Shown: one piece after another, positions 9,220 to 18,538 of the stretch | How the letters are laid out: each line of letters begins with the position of its first letter | Numbering within the stretch: the stretch's first letter is position 1 | DNA from: Maribacter sp. 4G9 | GTDB lineage: Bacteria > Bacteroidota > Bacteroidia > Flavobacteriales > Flavobacteriaceae | DNA length: 64,000 nucleotides | Direction: 5' to 3' | NCBI RefSeq assembly: GCF_002742265.1 | Contig: NZ_MDGL01000067.1 | Location: 1-64,000 of the forward strand | Program-made: the position numbers and the translations under genes | The notes under the pieces: model-generated | What the model saw: only the letters and a program-made list of their open reading frames with translations | What the model was told of the DNA's origin: nothing | Databases searched by the model: none

Positions 9220-9591
9220 ATGGCACTTGAATTAAGTTGTACACGCGCCGAGGCCGACCAAAAGCAGCTAATGCGTTGTCGGGAAACCTTGGGAACAAAC
9301 TCAGAGGCAATTTCCGAAATCAGCAAAATACTCGCGCTGGCCTGTAACGACACACGGTTAAAGATATTATTCCTGTTATATGAGGAAGGTGAGCTTTGTC
9401 CCTGCGATTTTGCCGATATACTTGAAATGAGCGTCCCCGCGATCTCACAGCACATACGTAAAATGAAGGATGTGGGATTGATTACTTCGAGACGTGAAGG
9501 GCAAACCCTGTATTATTCATTGGTCCAGAATCATAACGAAGTATTGGACAATGTATTTACCAAAATTCAGAAAAACAAAAAGGTAGCATAA
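9220..9591 (+). CDS. ArsR/SmtB-family metal-responsive repressor
   Basis: 123 residues with the winged-helix fold of ArsR proteins: KILALACNDTRLKILFLL, recognition helix region EMSVPAISQHIRKM and wing LITSRREGQTLYYSL. The ELCPCD motif (Cys60, Cys62) is the alpha-3 metal site, and N-terminal Cys7 and Cys20 could complete an alpha-3N site as in CadC/ArsR sensors of thiophilic metals. It should repress its own operon until metal binds. It is first in the operon with merTP, the reductase and the GDCCxxC protein, so Hg(II) is the most likely inducer. Confidence 0.85.
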   Translation: MALELSCTRAEADQKQLMRCRETLGTNSEAISEISKILALACNDTRLKILFLLYEEGELCPCDFADILEMSVPAISQHIRKMKDVGLITSRREGQTLYYSLVQNHNEVLDNVFTKIQKNKKVA

Positions 9592-9592
9592 A

Positions 9593-10204
9593 ATGGAAAC
9601 AGGAAAAACCTCGAACAAGGTCGCCTATGCAGGAATATTGACGGCCATAGCGGCATCAATATGTTGTATAACCCCGGTTTTGGCTTTGATTGCGGGAACT
9701 AGCGGAATCGCATCCACCTTTTCTTGGGTAGAACCTTTTAGACCTTATCTCATTGGTCTAACAGTTTTGGTGCTTGCTTTTGCCTGGTACCAAAAGCTAA
9801 AGCCAAAAACACAGCACGAAATTGATTGCGCCTGTGAAGATGAAGGGAAACCTTCCTTTCTGCAATCAAAAAAATTCTTGCTCGTTGTAACGCTCTTTGC
9901 GGCGTTAATGCTGGCATTTCCTTATTACTCCGGAATTTTTTATGCCCAACCCTCAAAGGACATCGTATATGTGCAGCAGGAAAGTATTGTTGAGAAAACC
10001 TTTACAGTGGAAGGAATGACCTGTACGGGTTGCGAAAACCACGTAGAGAGCGAGGTCAACAAGTTGGATGGTATACTTTCCGTGAAGGCCAGCTATGAAG
10101 AGGGCAGTACAATAGTCAAATATGACAGTACCAAAGTTACCGAGGAACTAATCATAAAAGCCATCAACGGCACTGGTTATAAAGTAACGGAAAACAATGG
10201 GTGA
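9593..10204 (+). CDS. merTP: Mercuric transport protein MerTP (fusion)
   Basis: 203 residues. The N-terminal part is MerT-like: a first transmembrane helix with the vicinal pair ASICCITPVL (Cys24-Cys25), two further helices and a short Cys pair (CACE) in the loop. The C-terminal part is a periplasmic-type heavy-metal-associated domain with GMTCTGC near residues 140-146 and a KAINGTGYKV end. It should carry Hg(II) across the inner membrane to a cytosolic reductase. It starts one base after the arsR stop and overlaps the next gene by 8 bases. Confidence 0.85.
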   Translation: METGKTSNKVAYAGILTAIAASICCITPVLALIAGTSGIASTFSWVEPFRPYLIGLTVLVLAFAWYQKLKPKTQHEIDCACEDEGKPSFLQSKKFLLVVTLFAALMLAFPYYSGIFYAQPSKDIVYVQQESIVEKTFTVEGMTCTGCENHVESEVNKLDGILSVKASYEEGSTIVKYDSTKVTEELIIKAINGTGYKVTENNG

Positions 10205-11558
10205 GGCCGTGACTAAAAAATTCGATGTCTTTGTTATCGGTTCGGGTATGGCCGGTATGACCATAGCCAACAGATGTGCCTCAAAAGGGCTTTCGGTCGG
10301 GATTACCGACGAACTGCCCTATGGCGGTACTTGCGCACTGCGCGGTTGCGACCCCAAAAAAGTGATTATCGGCGCAACGGAAGTGCGTGATTTTGCAAAA
10401 AGACTGAAAGGAAAGGGCATTGATGAAATTCCCGAAATCAATTGGCAGGATATAATGGCATTCAAGCAGACCTTTGTTGACGAAATGCCGCCGAAGATTG
10501 AGAAAGGCTACAAGAAAAATGGCATCGAAACCTTTCATGCTTCTGTAAAATTCGTTGACAATGACACGCTTCAAGTGGGGCAAGAAACGATTCAGGCAGA
10601 TAAAATTGTAGTGGCAACCGGCTCAAAACCTAAAGTTTTGGATTTCGAAGGCGGGGAACTTGCCCTGACCAGTACCGATTTTCTGAATTTAAAGAAATTG
10701 CCCAAATCTTTATTGTTTATCGGAGGCGGTTACATAGCCTTTGAATTTGCCCATATCGCCGCTCGCTCCGGTGCCAATGTTACGATAGTGCACCGAGGCG
10801 AAAGGCCCCTGGAAAATTTTGACCCCGATATAGTTTCACATCTTGCTACGGCAACCGAGGATTTGGGAGTAAACTTGGTTCTGGAAACTGAAGTGACCAA
10901 AATTGAAAAAATCGATAAAGGCTATTTAATTAGTGGCACTACCAACGGGAACGTGAATCAATTTGAAGTGGAAGCCGTATTCAATTCGGCCGGAAGGCCT
11001 CCCGCTATTTTCGATTTGGAGTTGGAAAGAGCAAATGTCGCCTATTCCAATAAAGGGATTTCGGTCAACAAATACCTTCAGAGCACTTCAAATCCCAATG
11101 TGTACGCCGCAGGGGATGCAGCGGAAACGGAAGGATTGGCTTTGACACCCGTGGCCGTAATGGAGGGACACGTAGTATCTTCCAATATCCTAAAGGGAAA
11201 TTCCAAAGAAGTGGATTATCCCCCGATGCCGACGGTGGTATTCACCTTGCCTACAATGGCATCCGTCGGAATGACAGAAACCGAGGCCAAAAACAGTGGT
11301 CTTGAATTTAGGGTAAACTATGATAAGGTTGATGATTGGTTCAACGCAAGGCGTCTGAATGTCGAAGAATATGCATACAAGACAATAATTGACAAAAATA
11401 ACGGTACGGTTCTAGGGGCACATCTTATCGGGCCACACTGTGAGGAGACTGTTAACCTATTCGCGATGGCAATAAAGACCAAAATGACCGTAAACGATTT
11501 AAGGACGATGGTGTTTGCCTATCCGACCATGGCCTCTGACCTAACCTATATGCTTTAA
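10197..11558 (+). CDS. MerA-like FAD/NAD(P) disulfide oxidoreductase
   Basis: 453 residues with the FAD-binding VIGSGMAG motif, the redox pair in GGTCALRGCDPKK (Cys46, Cys51), an NAD(P) motif FIGGGYIAFE and a C-terminal dimerisation domain. Context (after merTP, under arsR) points to Hg(II) handling. True MerA differs in having GGTCVNVGCVPSK, an N-terminal HMA domain and a C-terminal Cys-Cys; this protein lacks the last two and ends ASDLTYML. The usual C-terminal His-Pro-x-x-Ser-Glu dyad is also altered (FAYPTMASD). It may be a distinct reductase partner; catalytic Hg reduction is unproven. Confidence 0.75.
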   Translation: MGEAVTKKFDVFVIGSGMAGMTIANRCASKGLSVGITDELPYGGTCALRGCDPKKVIIGATEVRDFAKRLKGKGIDEIPEINWQDIMAFKQTFVDEMPPKIEKGYKKNGIETFHASVKFVDNDTLQVGQETIQADKIVVATGSKPKVLDFEGGELALTSTDFLNLKKLPKSLLFIGGGYIAFEFAHIAARSGANVTIVHRGERPLENFDPDIVSHLATATEDLGVNLVLETEVTKIEKIDKGYLISGTTNGNVNQFEVEAVFNSAGRPPAIFDLELERANVAYSNKGISVNKYLQSTSNPNVYAAGDAAETEGLALTPVAVMEGHVVSSNILKGNSKEVDYPPMPTVVFTLPTMASVGMTETEAKNSGLEFRVNYDKVDDWFNARRLNVEEYAYKTIIDKNNGTVLGAHLIGPHCEETVNLFAMAIKTKMTVNDLRTMVFAYPTMASDLTYML

Positions 11559-11567
11559 AATTCAAAT

Positions 11568-11774
11568 ATGGAAACGATATTAAAATCTACCATTACTTGC
11601 CCAAAGTGCAGTTTTAAAAAAGAGGAAGAAATGCCTACAACGGCCTGTCAATTCTTCTATGAATGTGATAATTGCAAAGAAATCATAAGACCAAAAGAAG
11701 GTGATTGTTGTGTCTATTGCTCATATGGAACCGTAGCCTGCCCACCAATTCAGGAAGGCTCTGGTTGTTGCTAA
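11568..11774 (+). CDS. GDCCxxC-type cysteine-rich small protein
   Basis: 68 residues with 11 cysteines: CPKC (11-14), Cys27, CDNC (33-36), GDCCVYCSYG (46-54), ACPP and a terminal GCC. The GDCCVxC motif defines a small family that accompanies mercury resistance operons in Bacteroidota. It probably binds Zn or Hg in the cytosol. It lies 9 bases after the reductase stop and ends the arsR operon. Confidence 0.75.
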   Translation: METILKSTITCPKCSFKKEEEMPTTACQFFYECDNCKEIIRPKEGDCCVYCSYGTVACPPIQEGSGCC

Positions 11775-11794
11775 ATAATTTCAGGATAAATTTG
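11765..11794 (+). promoter_or_regulatory. Promoter of the CsoR-like gene
   Basis: TTG at 11765-11767, a 19-base spacer and TAAATTTG at 11787-11794 fit the Bacteroidota consensus exactly. It gives the CsoR-like gene at 11841 its own start site (about 11801), separate from the arsR-driven operon. Confidence 0.55.
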
Positions 11795-11840
11795 CAGACC
11801 ACCCCCAAGACAGTTATATATTGACAAAAATTTAAGACCA

Positions 11841-12209
11841 ATGATACCGAGAGATTTAAGTAAAGATATTAAAACAAGGCTTCAGGGCATCAGTGGGCAA
11901 CTTGGAGGTCTCATTAAAATGCTTGATGAGGATGCCGACCCCGACAAAATATTGATTCAATTTAAAGCAGCGCAAAAAGGACTTGATAAAGCGCACTTCC
12001 TTTTATTGGATGAAACCTACCGAAAGGCACTGGCCATAAAAATCTCCGAAACCGTGGAAGCCTGTCCTGGTGATTGTGGTAATGAAGATCGGATTGAATT
12101 TATACGAAAACGATTCCCTAATTTGGGACTCGATTCGCTTACCTCTAAAATGAAGGAAATTGATGCACTTCACAAGAGGCTTGACATTGACAAAAATCAG
12201 GAACGGTAG
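11841..12209 (+). CDS. CsoR/RcnR-like (DUF156) small regulator
   Basis: 122 residues. RLQGISGQLGGLIKMLDEDADPDKILIQFKAAQKGLDKAHFLLLDE follows the three-helix pattern of copper/nickel-sensing CsoR/RcnR repressors. The usual first Cys ligand of CsoR is replaced (ADPDKILIQF), the His is kept (KAHFLL) and the second Cys region reads DETYRKAL, so the canonical Cu(I) site is incomplete. Two extra Cys follow (ACPGDCG). It has its own promoter and is the last gene before the convergent TonB operon. Ligand and target are unknown. Confidence 0.65.
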   Translation: MIPRDLSKDIKTRLQGISGQLGGLIKMLDEDADPDKILIQFKAAQKGLDKAHFLLLDETYRKALAIKISETVEACPGDCGNEDRIEFIRKRFPNLGLDSLTSKMKEIDALHKRLDIDKNQER

Positions 12210-12287
12210 TTGGTAAATCCGATCTTCAGCGACTATTTTTGTAATATATTTTGATGAAATCCAAATTTAATCCCAAATAAAGATTGC

Positions 12288-14735
12288 CTAAAATTTAAGT
12301 TGCAGGAGCGCATAGAAGGTACGTGGTAAACTTGGTATGATCCCCGGACCCGGATAACCTGTAGCCCGGCGCGTAAAATAGCTTTCGTCCAAAACATTGT
12401 TGATCCCTGCCTCCAGTTTAAACCGATTGTAGGTGTAGGAAAAGGAAAGGTCCAAAATGTCATAGGCAGGTATCTCGCCTACAATACCACTCTGGCTTTC
12501 AAAATCCCTGGGTGAATTAGTCGCATCGGTAAACTGTTGGCCCAAATAAGTATATTGCAAACTCCCCAAAAAGTCTTTATAACCAAAATTTAATCCTGTT
12601 TTTAGGTTAATGCCGGGAATAAACTCGACTTTTTTACCCCTTACATTATTTTCTTGGGAAGCCGTATATTTTGAATCTGTTAGGGCCAGATTGACAAAAG
12701 TACCGAGCTTGATATCATTTTTTTCTGTGGATAGGGTTTCCCATATATTCCAGTCCACAAAACTTTCAACGCCATAGGAAACGGCATCGCCTATGTTCCC
12801 TCTAAACCGCTCCTGCTGGATATCACTTACTTCCCTTATTATAACTCCCAAACGGTCTTTGTAACTTAAAAAGAATGCACCCACATCATAGGAAATGTAT
12901 TTCTTTATCCGCCCGCGAGCCCCTATATCAAAAGTATATCCTTGCTCATCTTTGATGTTGGGGTCTACGGTCAGTGACGGATTGGTAATTCTAATATCGT
13001 TAAAAGTAACCGAGCGGTAATTCTGACTTATATTCCCGTAAAGTTCTAGCGTTTTATGAGATTTATAACCCAACCCAACACCCAATAAAACAAAAGAACG
13101 TTCAAAATCACGGTTATCCGCCATCTCTTCGTTTAAGATGGGGTTACCTGCAATATCAAAGTTGATTCGCTTAAATGCGCCCCTACTTCTGGTCTTTATA
13201 TATTCAAACCGTAGTCCGGGAGTTACCGAAAATTTTTCGGAGACCTTAAAGATATTTTCGGAAAACAGGGCAAGGTTCAAGTTCGGAAACCTAAAATCGC
13301 TTTGCCTTGGGTAGTTGGGATAGGTCTGTTCTTCAAAATTAAAATTGGCGTTGCTGCCGTTGCTGCCTGGACCCTGCCGTTCCGTATTATTGGATTGGTA
13401 GTACTTTCCACCAAAAAGCAACGAATTCTCTTTTCCGAAAAAATTATACCGCGTTAACAAACGGGCTTCTGCCCCCCAATTGTTAAAATTACCTACTATC
13501 AATTCCCGTGGAGCCTCCAGATCATCTTCCTGTGAAACCCTGTTTTCGCGAAAACCAACCGATTTCCTATAGGCATCCAGGGCAAAGAGGTTGAGGCTTA
13601 AATCGGTTTTATTATCAAAAGCGTGTTCCAAGCGGATTGAGTATAGTTTCCAATCAACATTGAACCAATTACGTGTTCGGTTGCTAAAGCTTGGATCTTG
13701 TTCAAACTGTTTATCGGTAAGACCACCTGGTTGTTGCGCTAGATAATTTAAATAGCTTGCTTCAAAGGAAATGGCGGTTCTTTCTGTAAGGGAATAATCC
13801 AAATGTGCGTATCCATTGAAGGATTCAAACTGCGAATTGGGACGAAAACTTTTTCCTTTTTTATAGTTGAAAAAGGTATAATAACCGACTTTTCCCAAGG
13901 CTCCACCTAAGCTATTAAAACTGGTGAACAAGTTATAAGAACCTAAGGATTGCCGGGATATCCACTCTATTTTCCTGTTGGAGTCGGGTTGTTTCAGCTT
14001 AAAATTAATAAGGCCTCCAAATTGTGTCCCGTACTGCAAAGAAGCTGCACCTCTTACCACTTCTATCTGTTCTATTGATTCTGGGGGTGGGGTATAGTAA
14101 CTTTCAGGATACCCTAAAACATCGGCGGAAATATCGTAACCGTTCTGTCTGGTATTGAAGTTTGCACTGCGGTTGGGGTTGAGTCCACGCCCTCCAATGT
14201 TCAATTGCAGCCCGGCATCGTTGTTTTCATAGATATTGAGCCCGACCACTTGAGCGTAAATCTGCCTGGCATTCCCGCTGGCAAGATTAGCGGTAAGGTT
14301 ACTTACCAGTACCACTTCGTTCTTCTTGCCAGCATAAATGGCAGTTCCCTCAACGTCCCTTAATCGTTTTAGGGCAAAAATGCGTTCTTTCCTTTGGGTA
14401 ACCACTACTTCAGAAAGTTCTACGCCCAAAGATTCAAGTTCTAAGTGCAGCGAGGTATCACCAGAAATGCCGATTACGTGATCCCGTATGGCAAACTCGT
14501 ACGCAAATACGGTAATAGTATAGGTTCCTTTAGGGATGTTCTGAAATTTGAAATCCCCAAAATCATTAGTGACGGTTGATTTTCTTAGGGAGGTGAGATA
14601 CACTTCAGCATTTGGGACGGGTTCGTTGGAAGCTGCGGAAACTACTTTTCCCTGAACTACAAATTGTGCAAGCATCGCGGAACTGGTGAAAGCAAAAATT
14701 AGTGCCACAATTATATATCCCTTTTTTAAATACAT
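12288..14735 (-). CDS. TonB-dependent outer-membrane receptor (iron/FecA-like)
   Basis: The frame is open from 14801, but the ATG at 14735 (MYLKKGYIIVALIFAFTSSA) starts a clear signal peptide 13 bases after the previous gene and is preferred. After cleavage a carboxypeptidase-regulatory (CarbopepD) domain (VVSAASNEPVPNAEVYL) precedes a plug domain (VVLVSNLTANLASGNAR, IEQIEVVRGAASLQYGTQFGG) and a 22-strand barrel ending RTFYALLQLKF. It would import a ferric chelate or other metal complex. It is the last gene of the DUF4856-imelysin-HTTM operon, a set tied to iron acquisition in Bacteroidota; the substrate is not evident. Confidence 0.85.
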   Translation of the reverse strand: MYLKKGYIIVALIFAFTSSAMLAQFVVQGKVVSAASNEPVPNAEVYLTSLRKSTVTNDFGDFKFQNIPKGTYTITVFAYEFAIRDHVIGISGDTSLHLELESLGVELSEVVVTQRKERIFALKRLRDVEGTAIYAGKKNEVVLVSNLTANLASGNARQIYAQVVGLNIYENNDAGLQLNIGGRGLNPNRSANFNTRQNGYDISADVLGYPESYYTPPPESIEQIEVVRGAASLQYGTQFGGLINFKLKQPDSNRKIEWISRQSLGSYNLFTSFNSLGGALGKVGYYTFFNYKKGKSFRPNSQFESFNGYAHLDYSLTERTAISFEASYLNYLAQQPGGLTDKQFEQDPSFSNRTRNWFNVDWKLYSIRLEHAFDNKTDLSLNLFALDAYRKSVGFRENRVSQEDDLEAPRELIVGNFNNWGAEARLLTRYNFFGKENSLLFGGKYYQSNNTERQGPGSNGSNANFNFEEQTYPNYPRQSDFRFPNLNLALFSENIFKVSEKFSVTPGLRFEYIKTRSRGAFKRINFDIAGNPILNEEMADNRDFERSFVLLGVGLGYKSHKTLELYGNISQNYRSVTFNDIRITNPSLTVDPNIKDEQGYTFDIGARGRIKKYISYDVGAFFLSYKDRLGVIIREVSDIQQERFRGNIGDAVSYGVESFVDWNIWETLSTEKNDIKLGTFVNLALTDSKYTASQENNVRGKKVEFIPGINLKTGLNFGYKDFLGSLQYTYLGQQFTDATNSPRDFESQSGIVGEIPAYDILDLSFSYTYNRFKLEAGINNVLDESYFTRRATGYPGPGIIPSLPRTFYALLQLKF

Positions 14736-14748
14736 TTTTCTGAATTGT

Positions 14749-16113
14749 TTAAAAACCTTTGATCTCATCCTTAAATTCCAATATCCAGTCCTTGGCTCCA
14801 AAGGACTCTTCCTGCTCCAATAAATTTACTTTTGGGTCAATATAAGGTTGGCTTAATCTGCCGTTGAGTGCTACATAACTTTCTACATAGACCGCTACAT
14901 TTTTATGGCCCTGTGCTGTAAAATGTTTTCCGAGGAAATGGGCGTACTGAAGGATAAAATCGGGTTGGGTGCTCATCTGTTTTTCCTGAAATGTTGACAG
15001 AAAATCGGTATTGTCAACAAGGAAAGCTGCCTCCTTTTTTTTATCCACAATCTTAAATTGTGCATATCCAGCTTTTTCCATGAGCATTACGCGCCAAGAA
15101 AAGCGGTATCCCTCCTCGGTCCAAAAAAGCTCGTTTTTATAGAGCAGATAACGCCAAGGAAAAAGTAACTGAAAAGCAATAAACAAACCCACAATAAGCA
15201 TTGGAGTCCTGGTTTTATTGCGATAGGTTTTATTGCGTATCCTTGCATCTGCTTTTTCCTTTTTAATCCTAAAAATAGTCGAAAGCGTTTTCAGTATTTT
15301 ATGGTGGACTCCCGCATCGAAAAAAACGAGTGCGCTCACGATCATCACATAAGGGAACATACCTATGGGAAACAAGATGCGGGTCATCAAATGAAAAAAT
15401 ACCACCAGAGCGAAAGCTGACCAACGGGTGGGTTTATAAAATAACAAAAACGGTATTGCCAGGTCATAGGCCGCACCGCCCCAGCTAAAGGCATAGTGAA
15501 GCCATTCCCGCTGCATTAAGTTCCCCAACAGTGGCAGATCATATTGGGCCGGCAACCAAATCTTAAGCGGCATTGCCCGAATTAGCCAGTCGCTGTTCAA
15601 TTTTGCCAAACCGGCGTAGAGATATACAAGTGCGATCAATAATTTTATGGCGTCAACGGTCCATCTGGGAACCTGTCCATAGGCCTTATCCCTATCCCGA
15701 TGGGCATCCAATGAAAAGTAGGCATTTGCGGGGAGGAAGATCATTAAAAAACTAAGACAACTAATAAAATAGTAGTGGTTGAGGTAAGTGGTCTTATCCA
15801 TCAACTCGATATAGGTAAAGCTTAAAAAGAAAAGTATGATCGCTATCCTGTATCGATACCCCAAGGCAACGCAGATTGCCGCAATACCGCAAATAAAGAA
15901 CAATAAATAGGTGTAACCGCCCAAAGGCCGCACCCATTCAAACCCATAATATGAAAAAAAGAATTTGGGTTGAATGTAAAATTTATCGATCCAGCCATAG
16001 CTCCAAAAACGGACGATACCAACAAACATCATCAGTCCAAATAAAATACGGAAAGCCGCCAACGGGGCGGCATCTGTAGTTTTATTCCGGTATGCATTTA
16101 TACGTGAAACCAT
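14749..16113 (-). CDS. HTTM-domain (vitamin K carboxylase-like) membrane protein
   Basis: 454 residues with repeated hydrophobic helices over the first 280 residues and the YGWIDKFYIQPKFFFSYYGFEWV and LNHYYFISCLSFLMIF segments typical of HTTM proteins, which share the membrane fold of gamma-glutamyl carboxylase. A hydrophilic C-terminal part follows. The gene lies 3 bases after the imelysin gene and 13 before the TonB receptor. Reaction unknown; co-occurrence with imelysin suggests a role in metal handling at the cell envelope. Confidence 0.75.
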   Translation of the reverse strand: MVSRINAYRNKTTDAAPLAAFRILFGLMMFVGIVRFWSYGWIDKFYIQPKFFFSYYGFEWVRPLGGYTYLLFFICGIAAICVALGYRYRIAIILFFLSFTYIELMDKTTYLNHYYFISCLSFLMIFLPANAYFSLDAHRDRDKAYGQVPRWTVDAIKLLIALVYLYAGLAKLNSDWLIRAMPLKIWLPAQYDLPLLGNLMQREWLHYAFSWGGAAYDLAIPFLLFYKPTRWSAFALVVFFHLMTRILFPIGMFPYVMIVSALVFFDAGVHHKILKTLSTIFRIKKEKADARIRNKTYRNKTRTPMLIVGLFIAFQLLFPWRYLLYKNELFWTEEGYRFSWRVMLMEKAGYAQFKIVDKKKEAAFLVDNTDFLSTFQEKQMSTQPDFILQYAHFLGKHFTAQGHKNVAVYVESYVALNGRLSQPYIDPKVNLLEQEESFGAKDWILEFKDEIKGF

Positions 16114-16116
16114 GGA

Positions 16117-17232
16117 CTAATCGCCATCGGCGTCTACATAATCCACATTTATGCTCAATGCCTGCAGCATATCCACTTTCAAGAGGATAACGTTGCGTTG
16201 TAGCTCATCATAGGTACTTAGCATTTTGGTGTTGTCGGTTTCAATCTGTAGGGCTAAATTATCGTTCAATTCGTTTGCCTGGGTATCCGCCGCATTGAAC
16301 TGTGCATTGATAAGGCTACCTAGGTCCTCCCCGTTTTTAATACTGTTCAAAAAATCAAGATAGGTCTTAAAGCTTTCCCCGGTAGTATTGTTGTTAGAAT
16401 ATTTTCCGTTGAAAAAATCCTGGCTAGCCTTGATCGCCGTAAGTAACAGTTGTTTGGAAAAATCTTCTTTATAGCGGGCCTCTACATTTTCGGGTAGCGG
16501 TTGTTCAGAGAAAACACCTGCGGGTATTCCTACTTTGCCTGCGCGCAACGATTTTTCAAAATAGAAGATATAGTCGTTCGCCATTTTGTCAACAGATCCG
16601 GTTGCCGAAGAACTTGTATTTGCGACAAAACTGTCCCTAAAGCCTGCATTCCAATCATCGAGTATCATTGTGGTCAATTGCAGGATAGTTTCCGTTAGGG
16701 TGCCAAGATAATTTTTATAGCCCTGGGCATTGCCGTTCGTATTATAGAAGCTTACTATTTCAATATCTGTTCCGGCAAGGCCATTGATGAGATAATCTAT
16801 AGCCGGAAAACCCTGTGCATCTATTGTTGACGGCAAGGCCAGATCGTAGGATTCGGCTGCTATAAAATTTTCTATTTTTTCGGTGTTTGACGGGTAAATA
16901 TTCAAGCGGTTCCTGTACCGTATCTCTTCGGCCTTGCCTATTTCGAACATAGAGACCTTTTGAAAGGAAATGTAGGCAGTTGTCCACGAGGCGCGCAAAC
17001 TCTGTAGCGTTGCCTCTGTCGGCCCATTTGTAAAGGCTGTTGCGGCATTGTTCAAGCTTTCTGCCTCTGTTTTAAAGGAAGTATAAGTGGGGACAATGAT
17101 GTTATCTGCCCAATTTACGAGCATGGCGCCACGGTCAAAACCAGATTTGGGCGGTGCTATGGTCCCGGTCCCATCATCTTTTGAACAGGCGAATAACAGG
17201 AATCCAATACAGATAAAGCTCCAAAGTTTCAT
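16117..17232 (-). CDS. Imelysin-family lipoprotein (iron-regulated, IrpA-like)
   Basis: 371 residues with a lipobox (LLFAC) and the all-helical imelysin repeat pattern: SLRASWTTAYISFQKVSMFEIG in the first half and the FPAIDYLINGL motif in the second. Imelysin proteins are surface or periplasmic and iron-regulated. The GxHxxE metal motif seen in some family members is not evident. It sits between DUF4856 and HTTM genes in a tight operon and probably helps capture the substrate of the downstream TonB receptor. Confidence 0.8.
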   Translation of the reverse strand: MKLWSFICIGFLLFACSKDDGTGTIAPPKSGFDRGAMLVNWADNIIVPTYTSFKTEAESLNNAATAFTNGPTEATLQSLRASWTTAYISFQKVSMFEIGKAEEIRYRNRLNIYPSNTEKIENFIAAESYDLALPSTIDAQGFPAIDYLINGLAGTDIEIVSFYNTNGNAQGYKNYLGTLTETILQLTTMILDDWNAGFRDSFVANTSSSATGSVDKMANDYIFYFEKSLRAGKVGIPAGVFSEQPLPENVEARYKEDFSKQLLLTAIKASQDFFNGKYSNNNTTGESFKTYLDFLNSIKNGEDLGSLINAQFNAADTQANELNDNLALQIETDNTKMLSTYDELQRNVILLKVDMLQALSINVDYVDADGD

Positions 17233-17310
17233 AACTATTTTTTTTGATTTTGGACCAACCGATTTGTCCTTTGTTGGGAAATCGGTTGATCCGGTTAATT
17301 CAACTTTTAT

Positions 17311-18531
17311 TTAATTTGCGCTGGCTGCCTCGGTGACCGTGAAGTCGAATTTAGCGGCAATAGCTTCAGAAATACCGTCCACTGTTGATGGTTGAAGGTC
17401 CCAAAAACCATTGGGGCCATCTGCCAAGAGATCAGACGTAAAACCATCGACCTCGCTTTTGCTGAACAAGGAAGTACCCGTGTCCGGATTTCTAGTGAAC
17501 CGTAAACTGAAAACAAAACCGTAGCCTTCGGAAAGGTTTTGGAATGCGGCCCCAAAATCCCCAATTGCGAGCAAATCTTTCCCTTGTTGGAGATAATATA
17601 CGGAACGGATGGCGATGACCTCGGATATTTTTTGCTGTATAATGGCAGCTTGGGCGTCCCGCAGGGCATAATCTTTTGCCACTATGGCGGCACGGCCCAA
17701 TTTAAAGGCGTCAAAAATGTCAGCAGCAATGGTAGAGAAATCCGGATCCCCGTTTACCGTGCCCACATAATCATTTAAAAAACTATCATCACTCCCAATG
17801 GTTGTGTTGGGGCTGGCCGGTTCAACAGATGTTCCGTAAAGATATCCATAGGCCTCGTCCCAATTATGTTCCATCGTGGTGAAGGCCTCTCCTTCTTCCG
17901 TGATCCCATTATCATTGTCCGCTACTTTGTTGTCAGCATCAAGAACAGCGGGGCTGAGATAATTGTTGAGCATTTGATCCGCCATGAGGGCGCCGATAAG
18001 ACTTTTTGCGAAGATTTGCTTGTACACTAGGCCATTGGCGTTAACATAACGGGTTTTGGTACCATCGGCAAGTTGACCGGCACTGCCGGCTGCTGCCAAG
18101 ACATCCTTATTAGGGAATACCTCATTGACTTGGCCTGAAATATAGCTGTCAAACAAAGCTTTGATCGCTGCCGCTTCTGTGGCATTGGCACTAAAATAAT
18201 CTTGGGAAGCTGCGGTCTTGCTGCGTACATTTTTATCTGATGAATTTAAAACATTATCCGAAAAATCGGAGTTTCCTTGCTGGTGTGCATACATTGCCTG
18301 CAAGGATACTTCAGTCGTGTTTTCGAAATCTGTAAAGGCATTCAGGATTTCTTCGGCCATTAAAATACGGGTGGTCTGGCCGCTAAAATCCACTGTGGAT
18401 TGTCCGTTTCGCTCAAAGGTATAGTTTGCAGGTACCTCAAGGTTTGATGTTTCAGTAATCGGGTCGTCATCAGAAGAACACGATGCAAGAATAAGGCTCC
18501 CTATAATAGCGGTAAAAAACAATTTTTTCAT
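17311..18531 (-). CDS. DUF4856 lipoprotein
   Basis: 406 residues with a lipobox (LILASC) followed by SSDDDP. The sequence (YTFERNGQSTVDFSGQTTRI, VYKQIFAKSLIGALMADQML, EHNWDEAYGYLYGTS) matches the DUF4856 family found next to imelysin and TonB receptors in Flavobacteriia. It is probably a surface lipoprotein of the same uptake system. First gene of the minus-strand operon 18531 to 12288, with a clear promoter upstream and operator-like repeats on both sides. Confidence 0.8.
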   Translation of the reverse strand: MKKLFFTAIIGSLILASCSSDDDPITETSNLEVPANYTFERNGQSTVDFSGQTTRILMAEEILNAFTDFENTTEVSLQAMYAHQQGNSDFSDNVLNSSDKNVRSKTAASQDYFSANATEAAAIKALFDSYISGQVNEVFPNKDVLAAAGSAGQLADGTKTRYVNANGLVYKQIFAKSLIGALMADQMLNNYLSPAVLDADNKVADNDNGITEEGEAFTTMEHNWDEAYGYLYGTSVEPASPNTTIGSDDSFLNDYVGTVNGDPDFSTIAADIFDAFKLGRAAIVAKDYALRDAQAAIIQQKISEVIAIRSVYYLQQGKDLLAIGDFGAAFQNLSEGYGFVFSLRFTRNPDTGTSLFSKSEVDGFTSDLLADGPNGFWDLQPSTVDGISEAIAAKFDFTVTEAASAN

Positions 18532-18538
18532 CTTTAAA

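Noticed and set aside
10197-11558. Classic MerA mercuric reductase
   Set aside because: The N-terminal HMA domain and C-terminal Cys-Cys are missing, and the redox motif differs, so the name merA was not used.
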